In this document: positions 1 through 8,922 of the stretch, piece after piece | How positions within the stretch are numbered: the first letter of the stretch is position 1 | Layout: each line of letters starts with the position of its first letter | Notes under the pieces: generated by a model | Told to the model about the DNA's origin: nothing | Databases searched by the model: none | Seen by the model: the letters and a program-made list of their open reading frames with translations, nothing else | From: CAZGNZ01 sp964527215 | Lineage (GTDB): Bacteria; Fidelibacterota; Marinisomatia; SCGC-AAA003-L08; JACNLC01 | Length of the DNA stretch: 64,000 nucleotides | Reading direction: 5' to 3' | Assembly: GCA_964527215.1 (NCBI GenBank) | Contig: CAZGNZ010000016.1 | Location: 26,887 to 90,886, forward strand | Made by a program: the position numbers and the translations under genes

Positions 1-2238
1 CCGGCGGCTGTCTATTTCCAGTTCTCCATTGAATTCCTGAATAATGCTGTTGGTAATAGACAGGCCCAGTCCGGTCCCTTTGCCAATTTCCTTTGTGGTG
101 TAAAACGGTTCCAGACAGCGGTCCTTTTCCGTTGCAGTCATTCCGATGCCGTTGTCACTCACAATAAGCAGAATCCATTTATTATCCTCACTGCGGGCCG
201 TTTGAAGCATGATTCTTTTTTCAAAACCATTTGAAGCATTCTCTAACTGTTTTTCAACTGCGTAGCGTGCATTTGACAGGAAGTTGACCACCAACTGCTC
301 GATGTGCTGGGGATTCACCAGCAGTTTCGGCAATCCCGAGGCCAAACTGATTTTAAAATCAATATCATGAATGCGGAACTGCTCTCTGAAAAAAATCAGT
401 CCCCGGTTCACAAATTCGTTGATGTCCACCGCACTGTCTGCATCAATCTGGTGATGGGCAAAGCCTTTCATATGATTGATTATGTCGGAAGCCCTGTCCA
501 CTTGCAGAATCACTTCATCCATTTCTTTATTCAGTTCCTGGGTGGTCATATTGTCAGACTTGGCAATCAGCTTCATCAGCTCTGCCTGCATTCGAATAAT
601 TGAAAGCGGCTGATTTATTTCATGCGCCACACCGGTTGCCATTTCACCCAGTGATGCCAGTCTTCCTGAATGAGCCAGCTGAACCTGCTTTTGCTGCAGT
701 TCCTGCTGAATCTGTTTCAGCTCGCAGATATTCATCATATAGCTGGTATATATTTTTCTGCTTGGCTCACCGGGATCTCTCGTAAACCGGTTCAGGCTGT
801 AAATCCAGTACACGTTTTCAGCTCTGTCCAGCAACCTGAACTCCTGATCCCACGATGACGCCTCGGATTCCAGATGCCGCCGCATTTCTGAATATGCTTC
901 ATTAAAGTCATCCGGATGAATCATTTCCTTAATGGTTATTCTGCTTTCCTTGAATTCCTGAGCAGAATATCCGAACTGTTCAAGATTCGGGGATACATAT
1001 TCAATTTGTGTGGATGCTCCACTGCGCCGAACCCAGCGCACCACGACCACCGGACCATCTATGAACAGGTCACGTTCGGTTTTCAGCTCCAGTCTGGATT
1101 GATTCAGCTCAGCAGTTCTGTCTGCTACCAGTTTTTCAAGTTCTACCGTTTTAAGACGGAATATTTCTGCTTCCTGTTCTTTTTTACTGGCTTCGAATTT
1201 GGTCTGAAGTTCGGCGATCCGGGTTTGGGTTACAGCATTGAATATCTGATCATTAAGTTTTGAATAAATCTGATAGCTGGACAGCGCTGCCTGATAATCC
1301 TTTGTGTCCTCATAGATTTTTGAGTACAGTTCATAAATATCCCTGCTGATTTCGAGAGAATGAATCTCTTCCGCGATTTCCAACCCTTTTTCCAGTTCAA
1401 GCAGTGCGAGATCATGCTTTTCCATGGAGACCAGAACGTGGGCAAGATGTGTGTGGGCTTTTGCACGGCCATCTTTTTTTCCCATTTTGACAGAGACATT
1501 CAGGGTATTGTTAAAGCATTCGCGGGCTTTTTCAAAATCAGATTTTTTCAGATGCACCTTTCCAATATTGGAAAGCACGAGGGCCTCCGTTTCCAGGTTG
1601 CTGCATTTCCGGGCCCATTCGAGCGCTTCATCAAACTTGTCGGCTGCAGCTTCGATTTTCTGCTGTTCTAATTCGATTTCTCCCAAATAATTAACCCATT
1701 CCGACATCGTATCAAGATCATGAATCTCACGGCTGATACCCAGCGCCCGGTTCAGATATTCCGATGCTCGTTCAAAATTGCCCCAATCTTTATAAATCAC
1801 GCCGATATTGCCCAGTGAGGCTGAAAGCCCGATTTTGTAGTCAATCTCCTCAAATATCGCCAGTGCCTTGAAATGAAAATCCAAAGCCTGTACTTTTCTA
1901 CCCATCAGGGCATAGTTCACGGCCATGTTGTTGAGACAGGCGGAAATTCCCTGCGGATTAGACAGTTCAGTTTCAATTTTCAGGCTGTTCGAATAATAAC
2001 CGATGGCTTTATGATATTTTCCCATAATGCCGTATCCTGCTCCGATGTAGCGCAGTGAAATTGCTTCCTGCTCAAGGTGATGGAGTTCACGAGCCAGACG
2101 AAGGGCCTGCATGCCGTAATCTATGCTTTTCTGCGGTGTGATGTACCAATATCCGATGGCAAGCTTGTTCAGCAGGATTATTTTTTCCAGCCCGCAGGAA
2201 TCTTTCAGCTTTTTTTCGAATTTTTGAATATCACTCAA
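1..2238 (-). CDS. TPR-PAS sensor histidine kinase, 3' end cut by window edge
   Basis: Cytoplasmic two-component sensor kinase; no membrane segment or signal peptide is visible. The start is a TTG at 2238, preceded by AAGGAG seven bases upstream; no ATG fits. In order: TPR-like helical repeats about residues 10-330, a charged coiled coil about 330-390, a PAS fold about 395-510 (HPDD near residue 441), then HisKA with the phospho-accepting His539 in the motif VAHEINQPL. The ATPase part has the N box NFLSNARYAVE (about 652), DNGIGM (about 695) and the GKGTGLGL lid/G2 box near the window edge. The frame is open through base 1 after 746 codons, so a short C-terminus, perhaps a receiver domain, is missing. 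TPR repeats replace a periplasmic sensor, so the input is probably intracellular or a protein partner. The cognate regulator is not evident; the GGDEF regulator at 17.5 kb is unlinked. Confidence 0.9.
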   Translation of the reverse strand, partial: MSDIQKFEKKLKDSCGLEKIILLNKLAIGYWYITPQKSIDYGMQALRLARELHHLEQEAISLRYIGAGYGIMGKYHKAIGYYSNSLKIETELSNPQGISACLNNMAVNYALMGRKVQALDFHFKALAIFEEIDYKIGLSASLGNIGVIYKDWGNFERASEYLNRALGISREIHDLDTMSEWVNYLGEIELEQQKIEAAADKFDEALEWARKCSNLETEALVLSNIGKVHLKKSDFEKARECFNNTLNVSVKMGKKDGRAKAHTHLAHVLVSMEKHDLALLELEKGLEIAEEIHSLEISRDIYELYSKIYEDTKDYQAALSSYQIYSKLNDQIFNAVTQTRIAELQTKFEASKKEQEAEIFRLKTVELEKLVADRTAELNQSRLELKTERDLFIDGPVVVVRWVRRSGASTQIEYVSPNLEQFGYSAQEFKESRITIKEMIHPDDFNEAYSEMRRHLESEASSWDQEFRLLDRAENVYWIYSLNRFTRDPGEPSRKIYTSYMMNICELKQIQQELQQKQVQLAHSGRLASLGEMATGVAHEINQPLSIIRMQAELMKLIAKSDNMTTQELNKEMDEVILQVDRASDIINHMKGFAHHQIDADSAVDINEFVNRGLIFFREQFRIHDIDFKISLASGLPKLLVNPQHIEQLVVNFLSNARYAVEKQLENASNGFEKRIMLQTARSEDNKWILLIVSDNGIGMTATEKDRCLEPFYTTKEIGKGTGLGLSITNSIIQEFNGELEIDSRR

Positions 2239-2521
2239 GAAAAAACTCCTTATTATCGGTCATGGGGTATCCCTGTCTGTGAAGCGGACAGAACATTCTG
2301 AACGGATGATGTCGGATAACAATGCATTTTCATTCAAATTCGTCCCGGTCATTTGTAAACGGCCTGTCCGGAAAAAGTTGAATCCAAATATACTTTATAT
2401 TTTTTTCAGACGTTAGGAAACCGAGTGCCTGTCTGCCCCAGGGACAGGAGTCAGATAACGGGGAATCAATCAATCAATCTGTTCCTGACGGATTCAAAAT
2501 TTGTGTGAAAATAATGGTCGA

Positions 2522-4909
2522 TTACAAGGTTTCTTCACCTTGAATTTTCCAGAAATTCCGCAGCTGCCTGCGGAGCTGAAACAGATGATTCACAACCTCC
2601 TGCTGCCAGTCCGCCGGGAGCAGTTTTCGGTAGCCGGAACGTTTAATGCGGTCATCCACAATAATAATGATTCCCCTGTCCCGGTCTGAACGGATGACAC
2701 GTCCGGCAGCCTGAAGCACCCGGGTCATGCCGGGATACTGATAAGCGTACTCAAATCCTCTTCGAATACTGTCGAAATGCTTTCGAATCAGTTCCTGCTG
2801 CAGTGATACGGCCGGAAGTCCCACCCCGACAATTACCACCCCGGACAGGGCCTGCCCAGCCAGATCAATTCCTTCCCCAAAAACGCCGCCCATCACGGCA
2901 AATCCGATTTGCGGTTTGGTATGAGACAGGAAACGGCTGATAAACTGTCCCCGCTCGATTTCATTCCATTCGGCATTCTGGATGTGCAGATCGGCATCAA
3001 TGTTCAACTGCACGAACAGTCGCCAAACCTGCTTCATGTAGTGATAGGAAGGAAAGAAGAAAAGATAGTTTCCGAGCCGGGACCGGCAGGCTGCTTCCAG
3101 AACCTGACACACCTGCGGGACAGTGGCGGAGCGGTCCTTCCAGCGTGTGGAGATACTGCTGAAAAGAACCACCTTCCGGTTTTCAGCCGGAAATGGACTG
3201 GGAAAGGACAGCCATTGTGTATCAGCCGGGCATCCAAGAATATCCCTGTAGTAACTTCCGGGACTGAGTGTCGCAGAGAAGAAAACAGCAGATGCGGTGC
3301 GGGATAAGGCTTCCTCCAGCTGAGGTGCAGGATTCAGGCAGTAAAGAGTGATTTCAAGATTTCTACCTGCCATTTCATAACACGTGCAGTAATTCCCGCC
3401 GAACTCCTCGGATATTCGAAGGAATCCCACCCATTGGAAATAGGCATCAATCAAATCGGAGCGAATTTCTGAAACAGGATGACGAATCAGCCATTTTTCC
3501 GTGATCTGAACCAGTTTCTGCAGTGATCGAATCAGCTTCTCAGGCTTGCACGGATCGGACCAGGATGTTTTTTCATTGTTCCCCAGCTTTCGGTATTCCA
3601 GAAAAATCCGGTTGGCTTTTGACAGCTCTTTGTAGATTTCCGCGGCAGCGGACTTTACTTTTCGGCGCAGGAGCAGAAAATCTGCTTTCTGAAGAGATTC
3701 CGAATACATACTGCGGGCTCGGTTTACCAGATTGTGGGCCTCATCAATCAGCAGGGTATACGACTGCCTTCTTCCGAAAATGACTGCTGTCTGAAAAAAG
3801 CGGCGCAGATACACCCGCAGGTCAAAAACATAATTATAGTCCGCGATTATAAGGTCCGCCAGAAGGGCACAGTCCAACGAAAACTCAAACGGGCAGACAG
3901 AATGCTTTCGAGCCAGCTCCTCAATCCGGTCCCGGTTCAGATTATGATGCTGCATGGAATCAGTCAAGGCATTTTTCAGTTTATCATAATACCGGTCTGC
4001 ATACCGGCATTCGTCCGGATGACACACTGATCCCGGTTTGAAACAGATCTTTTCTTTTGCAGTGAGTGTAATGCTGCGCAGGTTCAGTCCTTCAGAGCGG
4101 AGCCGGGCCAGGCCGGACTCGGCGATTTCCTTGCCGGTGGAGCGTGCGGTGAGAAAAAAAATCCGGCTGCAGTGACCTTCTCCCAATGCCTTGACGGCAG
4201 GGAAAATTGCTGCGATTGTTTTTCCCATTCCTGTTGGTGCCTGGATCTGGATTCGGTGCCGCAGTCGAATCGCGCTGTAGGCCTGGACGGCCATTTCCCG
4301 CTGCCCCGGACGGTAGCTGCCGAACGGAAATTCAAGTCTTTCTATGGAATCGTTCCGATGGCGGTGCCAGGATTCAATTTGATCCAGCCATTCCAGGTAT
4401 ATTTGTACCTGGGTCAGGAAATATTCTTCCAGCTCCTGAAAATTAAAATGCTTTCTGAATTCGGACGGTGGTTCACGAGTGCTGCTGATGTATGTGAGCT
4501 GAACAGCAAGAGCCGGCAGTTCGTGTTCCAGTGCAAAAAGGTAGGCATATATTTTTGCCTGAGCCCAATGGGCCGACAGACCTTCCTGTGGATGACTGCG
4601 GATTGATTTGATTTCTTCAATTACGCAGGTATCGCTGTCATTCCAGACACCGTCAATTCGTCCGCCGATGATCAGATCAAACCATTCCGCAGACAGACGC
4701 TGCTGAACAGAGACCTCAGACCGGTAGAAATCGTCAGGTCTTTTTTTCTGGACAAACCTGTGCAGCCGCTGACCCTCCAGCATTGCTGTGGAATCTGTAA
4801 AATATACCTGGGCCAGATCTCCGCCGGTATGAGTAAACTGTACAAGGTCCCGAACCGCAGTCTGCAGGATCGGATTATGGTCGATATCTGACTGCGCTGC
4901 AGGGATCAT
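2522..4909 (-). CDS. PD-(D/E)XK nuclease fused to DinG/XPD-type Fe-S DNA helicase
   Basis: A 795-residue nuclease-helicase. Residues about 45-180 look like a RecB/Cas4-type PD-(D/E)XK nuclease: GxxLH at H50, D86 in GGRIDG, E99-I-K101, then Q117 and Y121 in the QAKIYAY helix. Residues about 195-780 are a superfamily 2 helicase of the DinG/XPD group: Walker A APTGMGKT (K230, T231), DEAH box 389-392, and four cysteines C289, C296, C301 and C339 placed like the Fe-S cluster of XPD/DinG. The C-terminal half has AAGRVIRSDRDRG, a motif VI arginine-finger region. Expected activity is ATP-driven DNA unwinding coupled to strand cutting. It overlaps the Mre11/SbcD-like gene upstream by four bases (ATGA), so the two are translationally coupled. 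The nuclease call rests on motif spacing only; the helicase call is firm. Confidence 0.9.
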   Translation of the reverse strand: MIPAAQSDIDHNPILQTAVRDLVQFTHTGGDLAQVYFTDSTAMLEGQRLHRFVQKKRPDDFYRSEVSVQQRLSAEWFDLIIGGRIDGVWNDSDTCVIEEIKSIRSHPQEGLSAHWAQAKIYAYLFALEHELPALAVQLTYISSTREPPSEFRKHFNFQELEEYFLTQVQIYLEWLDQIESWHRHRNDSIERLEFPFGSYRPGQREMAVQAYSAIRLRHRIQIQAPTGMGKTIAAIFPAVKALGEGHCSRIFFLTARSTGKEIAESGLARLRSEGLNLRSITLTAKEKICFKPGSVCHPDECRYADRYYDKLKNALTDSMQHHNLNRDRIEELARKHSVCPFEFSLDCALLADLIIADYNYVFDLRVYLRRFFQTAVIFGRRQSYTLLIDEAHNLVNRARSMYSESLQKADFLLLRRKVKSAAAEIYKELSKANRIFLEYRKLGNNEKTSWSDPCKPEKLIRSLQKLVQITEKWLIRHPVSEIRSDLIDAYFQWVGFLRISEEFGGNYCTCYEMAGRNLEITLYCLNPAPQLEEALSRTASAVFFSATLSPGSYYRDILGCPADTQWLSFPSPFPAENRKVVLFSSISTRWKDRSATVPQVCQVLEAACRSRLGNYLFFFPSYHYMKQVWRLFVQLNIDADLHIQNAEWNEIERGQFISRFLSHTKPQIGFAVMGGVFGEGIDLAGQALSGVVIVGVGLPAVSLQQELIRKHFDSIRRGFEYAYQYPGMTRVLQAAGRVIRSDRDRGIIIIVDDRIKRSGYRKLLPADWQQEVVNHLFQLRRQLRNFWKIQGEETL

Positions 4910-5988
4910 GACTGTCCGCTTTCCCCGCCGCTGCGCTTTTTGGTCTCCGACAGGCGCGGGTATCTGGCTGAATTTCTTGAATGCAGCTGGATATTCATGG
5001 TATCCGGAGCCAGTTCCCGCAGTCTGACACCCCGAAACAATTCCGGAAATTTTGAAATCTGTTCACTGTCTGCTGTGATTCGAACGACTGCGTTTTTTGG
5101 AATGATGCTGAGTTTCCTTCGAAGCAATGCCGCTCCGGATTCTGCGCTGACGATTGGCTGATTGACTTTCAGATCAACCATGGGGCGTGCTGGAAGGGGA
5201 ATGAACTGAAGGCGCTGAAGATGCACCGATGCTGAACTGCTGTCGTGAAAATGAAGCATCACACACCCCTTTTCCTCATGCATCTCCTGGAACGAGGTTC
5301 TTTCCGTTGATCCGGAAAATATCACGGGCGGATATTCGCGGCTGTTGTGCTGAAAACGCGGCAGCACCTGGAATCGGTGAATATGTCCGCAGAGGACTGC
5401 AGAAAAATGGTGGGGAATGCCGGACCGGCAAATGACGTCAGATGAATTCCTGAAAACATGGTTGGCAACCCGGCAGCCGTCCACAGCCTGGTGCAGACAC
5501 AGAATTCTCTGGTCAGCTGACCGGGATAAGTATCCGGTTTCCTCTAAAAGCTGTGCAAATGCGGACCGAATTTCGCCGCGCCGGAAAGGAAATCCGGTGA
5601 ACTGAAACCGGCTGCCCTGCAGACTGAGCTCAAAACATCTGGGAGAATCAAACACCATCAGACGGGGGTGTCCCAGAAGAAGAGGTGCTGGAAACCTTCC
5701 CCGTTCATGATTACCGGGGACAAGTATAACGGGGATTCCGGATTCCGCCAGTTCGATAAGCGGGTCATAAACCAGGGGAATAAGTGCTTTCGGAATTTTA
5801 CTGCGAAAGAAAAGATCGCCGCCGTGGACAACACAGTCTGCGGTCATTTCCCGGGCAATTTGAAACGCTGTGTGAAATGAATGAAAAAAATCAGGTCCCC
5901 GCCTTCGGCGCTGGATGCGTGGTCTGAAAGGATAGTCGAAGCCCAGATGGGTATCTGACAGGAATAGAATTTTGATATGTCGGCTCAG
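4906..5988 (-). CDS. Mre11/SbcD-like metallophosphoesterase nuclease, unusual start
   Basis: Predicted two-metal DNA exonuclease of the SbcD/Mre11 family, about 360 residues. Metal motifs are SDTHLG near the N-terminus, GGDLFF, GNHE and GHIH. The first ordinary start codon is ATG 5847, but it lies after the SDTHLG motif, so starting there would delete an essential metal site. The correct frame continues upstream through IKILFLSDTHLGFDYPF to a TGA, and between that stop and the motif the only start-like codon is CTG at 5988 (or ATC/ATT near 5976). The gene is therefore called from the CTG, with a weak GGGA upstream. A rare start codon or a base error in the assembly are both possible. It is coupled (ATGA overlap) to the nuclease-helicase downstream. 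No SbcC/Rad50 gene is adjacent. Confidence 0.85.
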   Translation of the reverse strand: MSRHIKILFLSDTHLGFDYPFRPRIQRRRRGPDFFHSFHTAFQIAREMTADCVVHGGDLFFRSKIPKALIPLVYDPLIELAESGIPVILVPGNHERGRFPAPLLLGHPRLMVFDSPRCFELSLQGSRFQFTGFPFRRGEIRSAFAQLLEETGYLSRSADQRILCLHQAVDGCRVANHVFRNSSDVICRSGIPHHFSAVLCGHIHRFQVLPRFQHNSREYPPVIFSGSTERTSFQEMHEEKGCVMLHFHDSSSASVHLQRLQFIPLPARPMVDLKVNQPIVSAESGAALLRRKLSIIPKNAVVRITADSEQISKFPELFRGVRLRELAPDTMNIQLHSRNSARYPRLSETKKRSGGESGQS

Positions 5989-6149
5989 GTTAAAATTCCC
6001 GGATCAAGCATTTAAAACAGAATGGCTGCAAGAGGGATAATTTAATCTGCCGAAGGACCTGAAAGGGATGATTTCCCCGATGTTCATGCTTACGCCTGCC
6101 TGAGGAAAAGTCGAAAACTCTCGAACTGTCCGCCGGGGGTTCAGCGTTT

Positions 6150-6998
6150 TTACCGGTGCAAAGTTTTCAGATAGGATCGCAGTATTCGAACCATTTCCCG
6201 GCTGTGGGTTTTTGAGTTTGTATTCATATCCACTATTTTGACCTGCGTCATCATTTGCGACATTCGCATCAGATTGGCCGGTTCATGCATCACATCTTTG
6301 GAAGCATTGAAAATCAGAGCAGGAATCTCGATGTCTTTCAGCCGGTGCCAGACCTGATAATCCGCGAAAGCCAGGACTGCCGCTTTCTGTTTCCAGGGGT
6401 CTGCCGCATCAAGTGCCCTGCAGTATTTTTGATACTGTGGGAGGTCGGATTTGGTGTTCAGCCTGAAATGCTTCAGATACCATTTCACAAACGGTTTCAG
6501 TATCTGATACCATCCGGGATAAAACAATTTAACAAGAATGATTCCCCATCCGGGGACTCTGAACACCGCATTGGGCCCTACCAGCGCCAGTGCCAGCGGC
6601 ATTCGGGTCAGTTTATGCACTGCATCCAGAATAACGGTGGCACCCAGTGAGCTGCCAAACAGAATATATTCCTTATCTTTGAGATTCAATAATTCTGCAG
6701 CTGCAGCAAGATCCCCACTCAAATCTTCCACTCGGTAGGATGCCGGTCCGGTGACAACCGATGAGTTTTTCTCCCGGGTTTCCAGATACAGCACTTCATG
6801 ATCTTTTGTCAGTTCGCGCAGGGTATCCCGCCATCCGGTGATCAGAGAAATCCAGCCGGGTACAAACAGTACAGGCGGATTTCCGCAGGGGGATTCGGGG
6901 CTGAATCTGATCAGTCGAAGGTGTACGTGATCCGATACTGGAAGCATCCGGCTTGATGCATTTACACCGGGAGCACAGAAATCCTGAAATCCAGTCAT
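6150..6998 (-). CDS. Alpha/beta-hydrolase fold protein
   Basis: A 282-residue cytoplasmic serine-hydrolase-like protein. It shows FVPGW after the first core strand (oxyanion region) and the nucleophile elbow GSSLG, with Ser117 as the expected nucleophile; a late SKDVMHEP segment is in the acid position and the SKTHSREM region supplies the candidate catalytic histidine. Substrate is unknown. The start at 6998 is preferred over an in-frame ATG at 7031 because it overlaps the stop of the upstream kinase as ATGA and has AGGGA seven bases upstream. The coupling suggests hydrolase and kinase act on related molecules, for example releasing and then phosphorylating a polyol or sugar; that is inference. 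Confidence 0.85.
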   Translation of the reverse strand: MTGFQDFCAPGVNASSRMLPVSDHVHLRLIRFSPESPCGNPPVLFVPGWISLITGWRDTLRELTKDHEVLYLETREKNSSVVTGPASYRVEDLSGDLAAAAELLNLKDKEYILFGSSLGATVILDAVHKLTRMPLALALVGPNAVFRVPGWGIILVKLFYPGWYQILKPFVKWYLKHFRLNTKSDLPQYQKYCRALDAADPWKQKAAVLAFADYQVWHRLKDIEIPALIFNASKDVMHEPANLMRMSQMMTQVKIVDMNTNSKTHSREMVRILRSYLKTLHR

Positions 6999-8578
6999 TT
7001 CATTTCCCTGTGATTCTGCTGTCGATGCCATTTACGACTGTTTTTGTACAGTTTTTTAAATGCTTTGAATTTAACTGAATAAAGATTCGTCACTTGCGGG
7101 TTTGGCTGGAAAGCCGCTGAAATGTCGATATGGCTGGAAATATTTTCAAAGGTATCAATAAATCCCAGCGTCAGGCTTGCCAGAAGCGCTACACCTCTGG
7201 CCCCTGCCTGTTGAGGATCCTGAACCTGATAAATGGTCCGGTTCAGCACATCGGCAAATATCTGACACCAGACTTCACTTTTGGCACCTCCGCCGATCAT
7301 ATTCAGTCTGTCAACGGGTTGATACAGATGCTCCAGGGTTTCCAGCGCCCAGCGGGTATTCATGGCTATTCCTTCAAACACTGCCCGGATAATATCAGCC
7401 GTGGTATGATTCAGGCTCAGATTGACCAAACCGGCCCGGATTTGATCATCATCCACCGGGCAGCGTTCGCCATACATCCAGGGTGTAAACATCAGGCCGG
7501 CTGCACCGGGGTTCGACTGCTGCACCAGGTTGTCCATTTTAACAAAAATATCATTGGAGGTGTTTTCTGAATCCGGAATGTCAGTCAAACGAAGCAAATT
7601 GGATTTAATCCATTCCAGACAGGCACCTGCTGTTTCCTGATGCGCCATTGCCAGAAAATATTTTCCGGGATAGGCACTGCCGATGCAGCCGCAGTAATGC
7701 AGAATATCCGTTTTTCTTTTGGTGAAGTGACCGGCCACCCAGGAGCTGGTGCCCAGGGATATGTGGAGTTCACCCTCCCTCAGTGCGCCTGATCCCACCG
7801 CAGCAGCACTTAGGTCACCGCAGCCGTTAACAACCGGCGTACCGGATGCCAGACCCAGTTTTTTTGCAGTTGAGGCTGTCAGCTGTCCGATGATCGAGGC
7901 ACTTTCACGGACTTTCGGCAGCTGATCGGGATGAATCCCCCCCAGCCGCACCAGTTCAGGGTTCCAGCTGTTGGTGTTGTTACGGGTATCCAGCATCCAC
8001 CAGACGACCGCAAGGTCCACGGATGTCACGGTTTCTCCCGTCAATTTAAATAAAATGTAATCTTTGGCATCCATAAATTTCCAGGTTGCCTGAAATAGCG
8101 CAGGTTTGTTCTCCTTCAGCCACAGGATTTTTGCAATCTGATCTTTGCCGGTTTGACTGGGAGCTCCACCGGTAATTCTTAAAAATTTCAGCAGTCTGGG
8201 AATGTTATAACCCAGCAGCCTCGGCGGTATCCATACATTGTCACTGATAACCTCTGCTCCACGATTGTCCAGCCAGCTGATGGCATTCATAAGCGGCTGG
8301 CCGTTCCGGTTGACGGGAATCAGACACTGCATCTGCACGGAGAAGGTCAGACCTACAACGTCATTGACATCACAACCTGCGGCTTGAATAACTTCCCTGG
8401 AGGTGTTGCAGACTGCCTGCCACCACTCTTCGGGATTCTGCTCGGCAAAATGCGGCTGCGGATGATAAACCGGGTATGACTGGCGGGCAATCTGAATGAT
8501 TTCACCATTGGTTGAAACCAGAACCGCTTTATTGGAACTGGTTCCCAGGTCATGAGCGAGGATATATTTATCAGACAT
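6995..8578 (-). CDS. FGGY-family carbohydrate kinase (xylulokinase-like)
   Basis: A 527-residue kinase of the FGGY family, which phosphorylates xylulose, gluconate, glycerol or related polyols with ATP in the cytoplasm. The N-terminus ILAHDLGTSSNKAVL is the phosphate-1 motif, GCGDLSAAAVGSGAL is typical of the xylulokinase branch, and IGGGAKSEVWCQIFADV is the C-terminal adenosine-binding motif. Length matches the family. It is followed directly by an alpha/beta-hydrolase gene overlapping by four bases. No isomerase or sugar transporter gene is near, so the exact substrate cannot be named from context. Confidence 0.88.
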   Translation of the reverse strand: MSDKYILAHDLGTSSNKAVLVSTNGEIIQIARQSYPVYHPQPHFAEQNPEEWWQAVCNTSREVIQAAGCDVNDVVGLTFSVQMQCLIPVNRNGQPLMNAISWLDNRGAEVISDNVWIPPRLLGYNIPRLLKFLRITGGAPSQTGKDQIAKILWLKENKPALFQATWKFMDAKDYILFKLTGETVTSVDLAVVWWMLDTRNNTNSWNPELVRLGGIHPDQLPKVRESASIIGQLTASTAKKLGLASGTPVVNGCGDLSAAAVGSGALREGELHISLGTSSWVAGHFTKRKTDILHYCGCIGSAYPGKYFLAMAHQETAGACLEWIKSNLLRLTDIPDSENTSNDIFVKMDNLVQQSNPGAAGLMFTPWMYGERCPVDDDQIRAGLVNLSLNHTTADIIRAVFEGIAMNTRWALETLEHLYQPVDRLNMIGGGAKSEVWCQIFADVLNRTIYQVQDPQQAGARGVALLASLTLGFIDTFENISSHIDISAAFQPNPQVTNLYSVKFKAFKKLYKNSRKWHRQQNHREMK

Positions 8579-8922
8579 TAAATTTGCTGTTGATCGGCAA
8601 AACGCAGTGCAGGTAAAGTTCTAATTCAGAACGCAGCAGTGCGCCGGCAGAACATCCAGAGTTTATGGGATGGCCATTGTTATTTTGACCTGAAAGTATT
8701 TATGAAATCAACCGCTGCCTGAAGATGTCAGGAATTCCTGTTATCAACAGTCAATCAATTGATTTTATCCGTGAGTCTGTCAGCTGAGAATAACCCGGGA
8801 CTGCGGGGGCTCCAATAGGGAATAAAACAGGGAATAGGTCAGATGTGTACTGTTCCCGCTTATTAATAGACATGACGCTCGCAGTGTACCCGTGCTGCCC
8901 GGTCAGGCAGATTGCCGACAGA
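8579..8922. other. Intergenic stretch, nothing recognised
   Basis: This 344-base gap lies between the start of the FGGY kinase and the end of the dockerin peptidase gene, both on the minus strand. No coding frame with sensible composition, tRNA, convincing terminator or repeat is visible. It presumably holds the promoter of the kinase-hydrolase operon. Confidence 0.4.

Noticed and set aside
2428..2448. Hairpin CCTGTC/GACAGG after the helicase gene
   Set aside because: Only six base pairs, eighty bases past the stop and no T-run near it; not convincing as a terminator.
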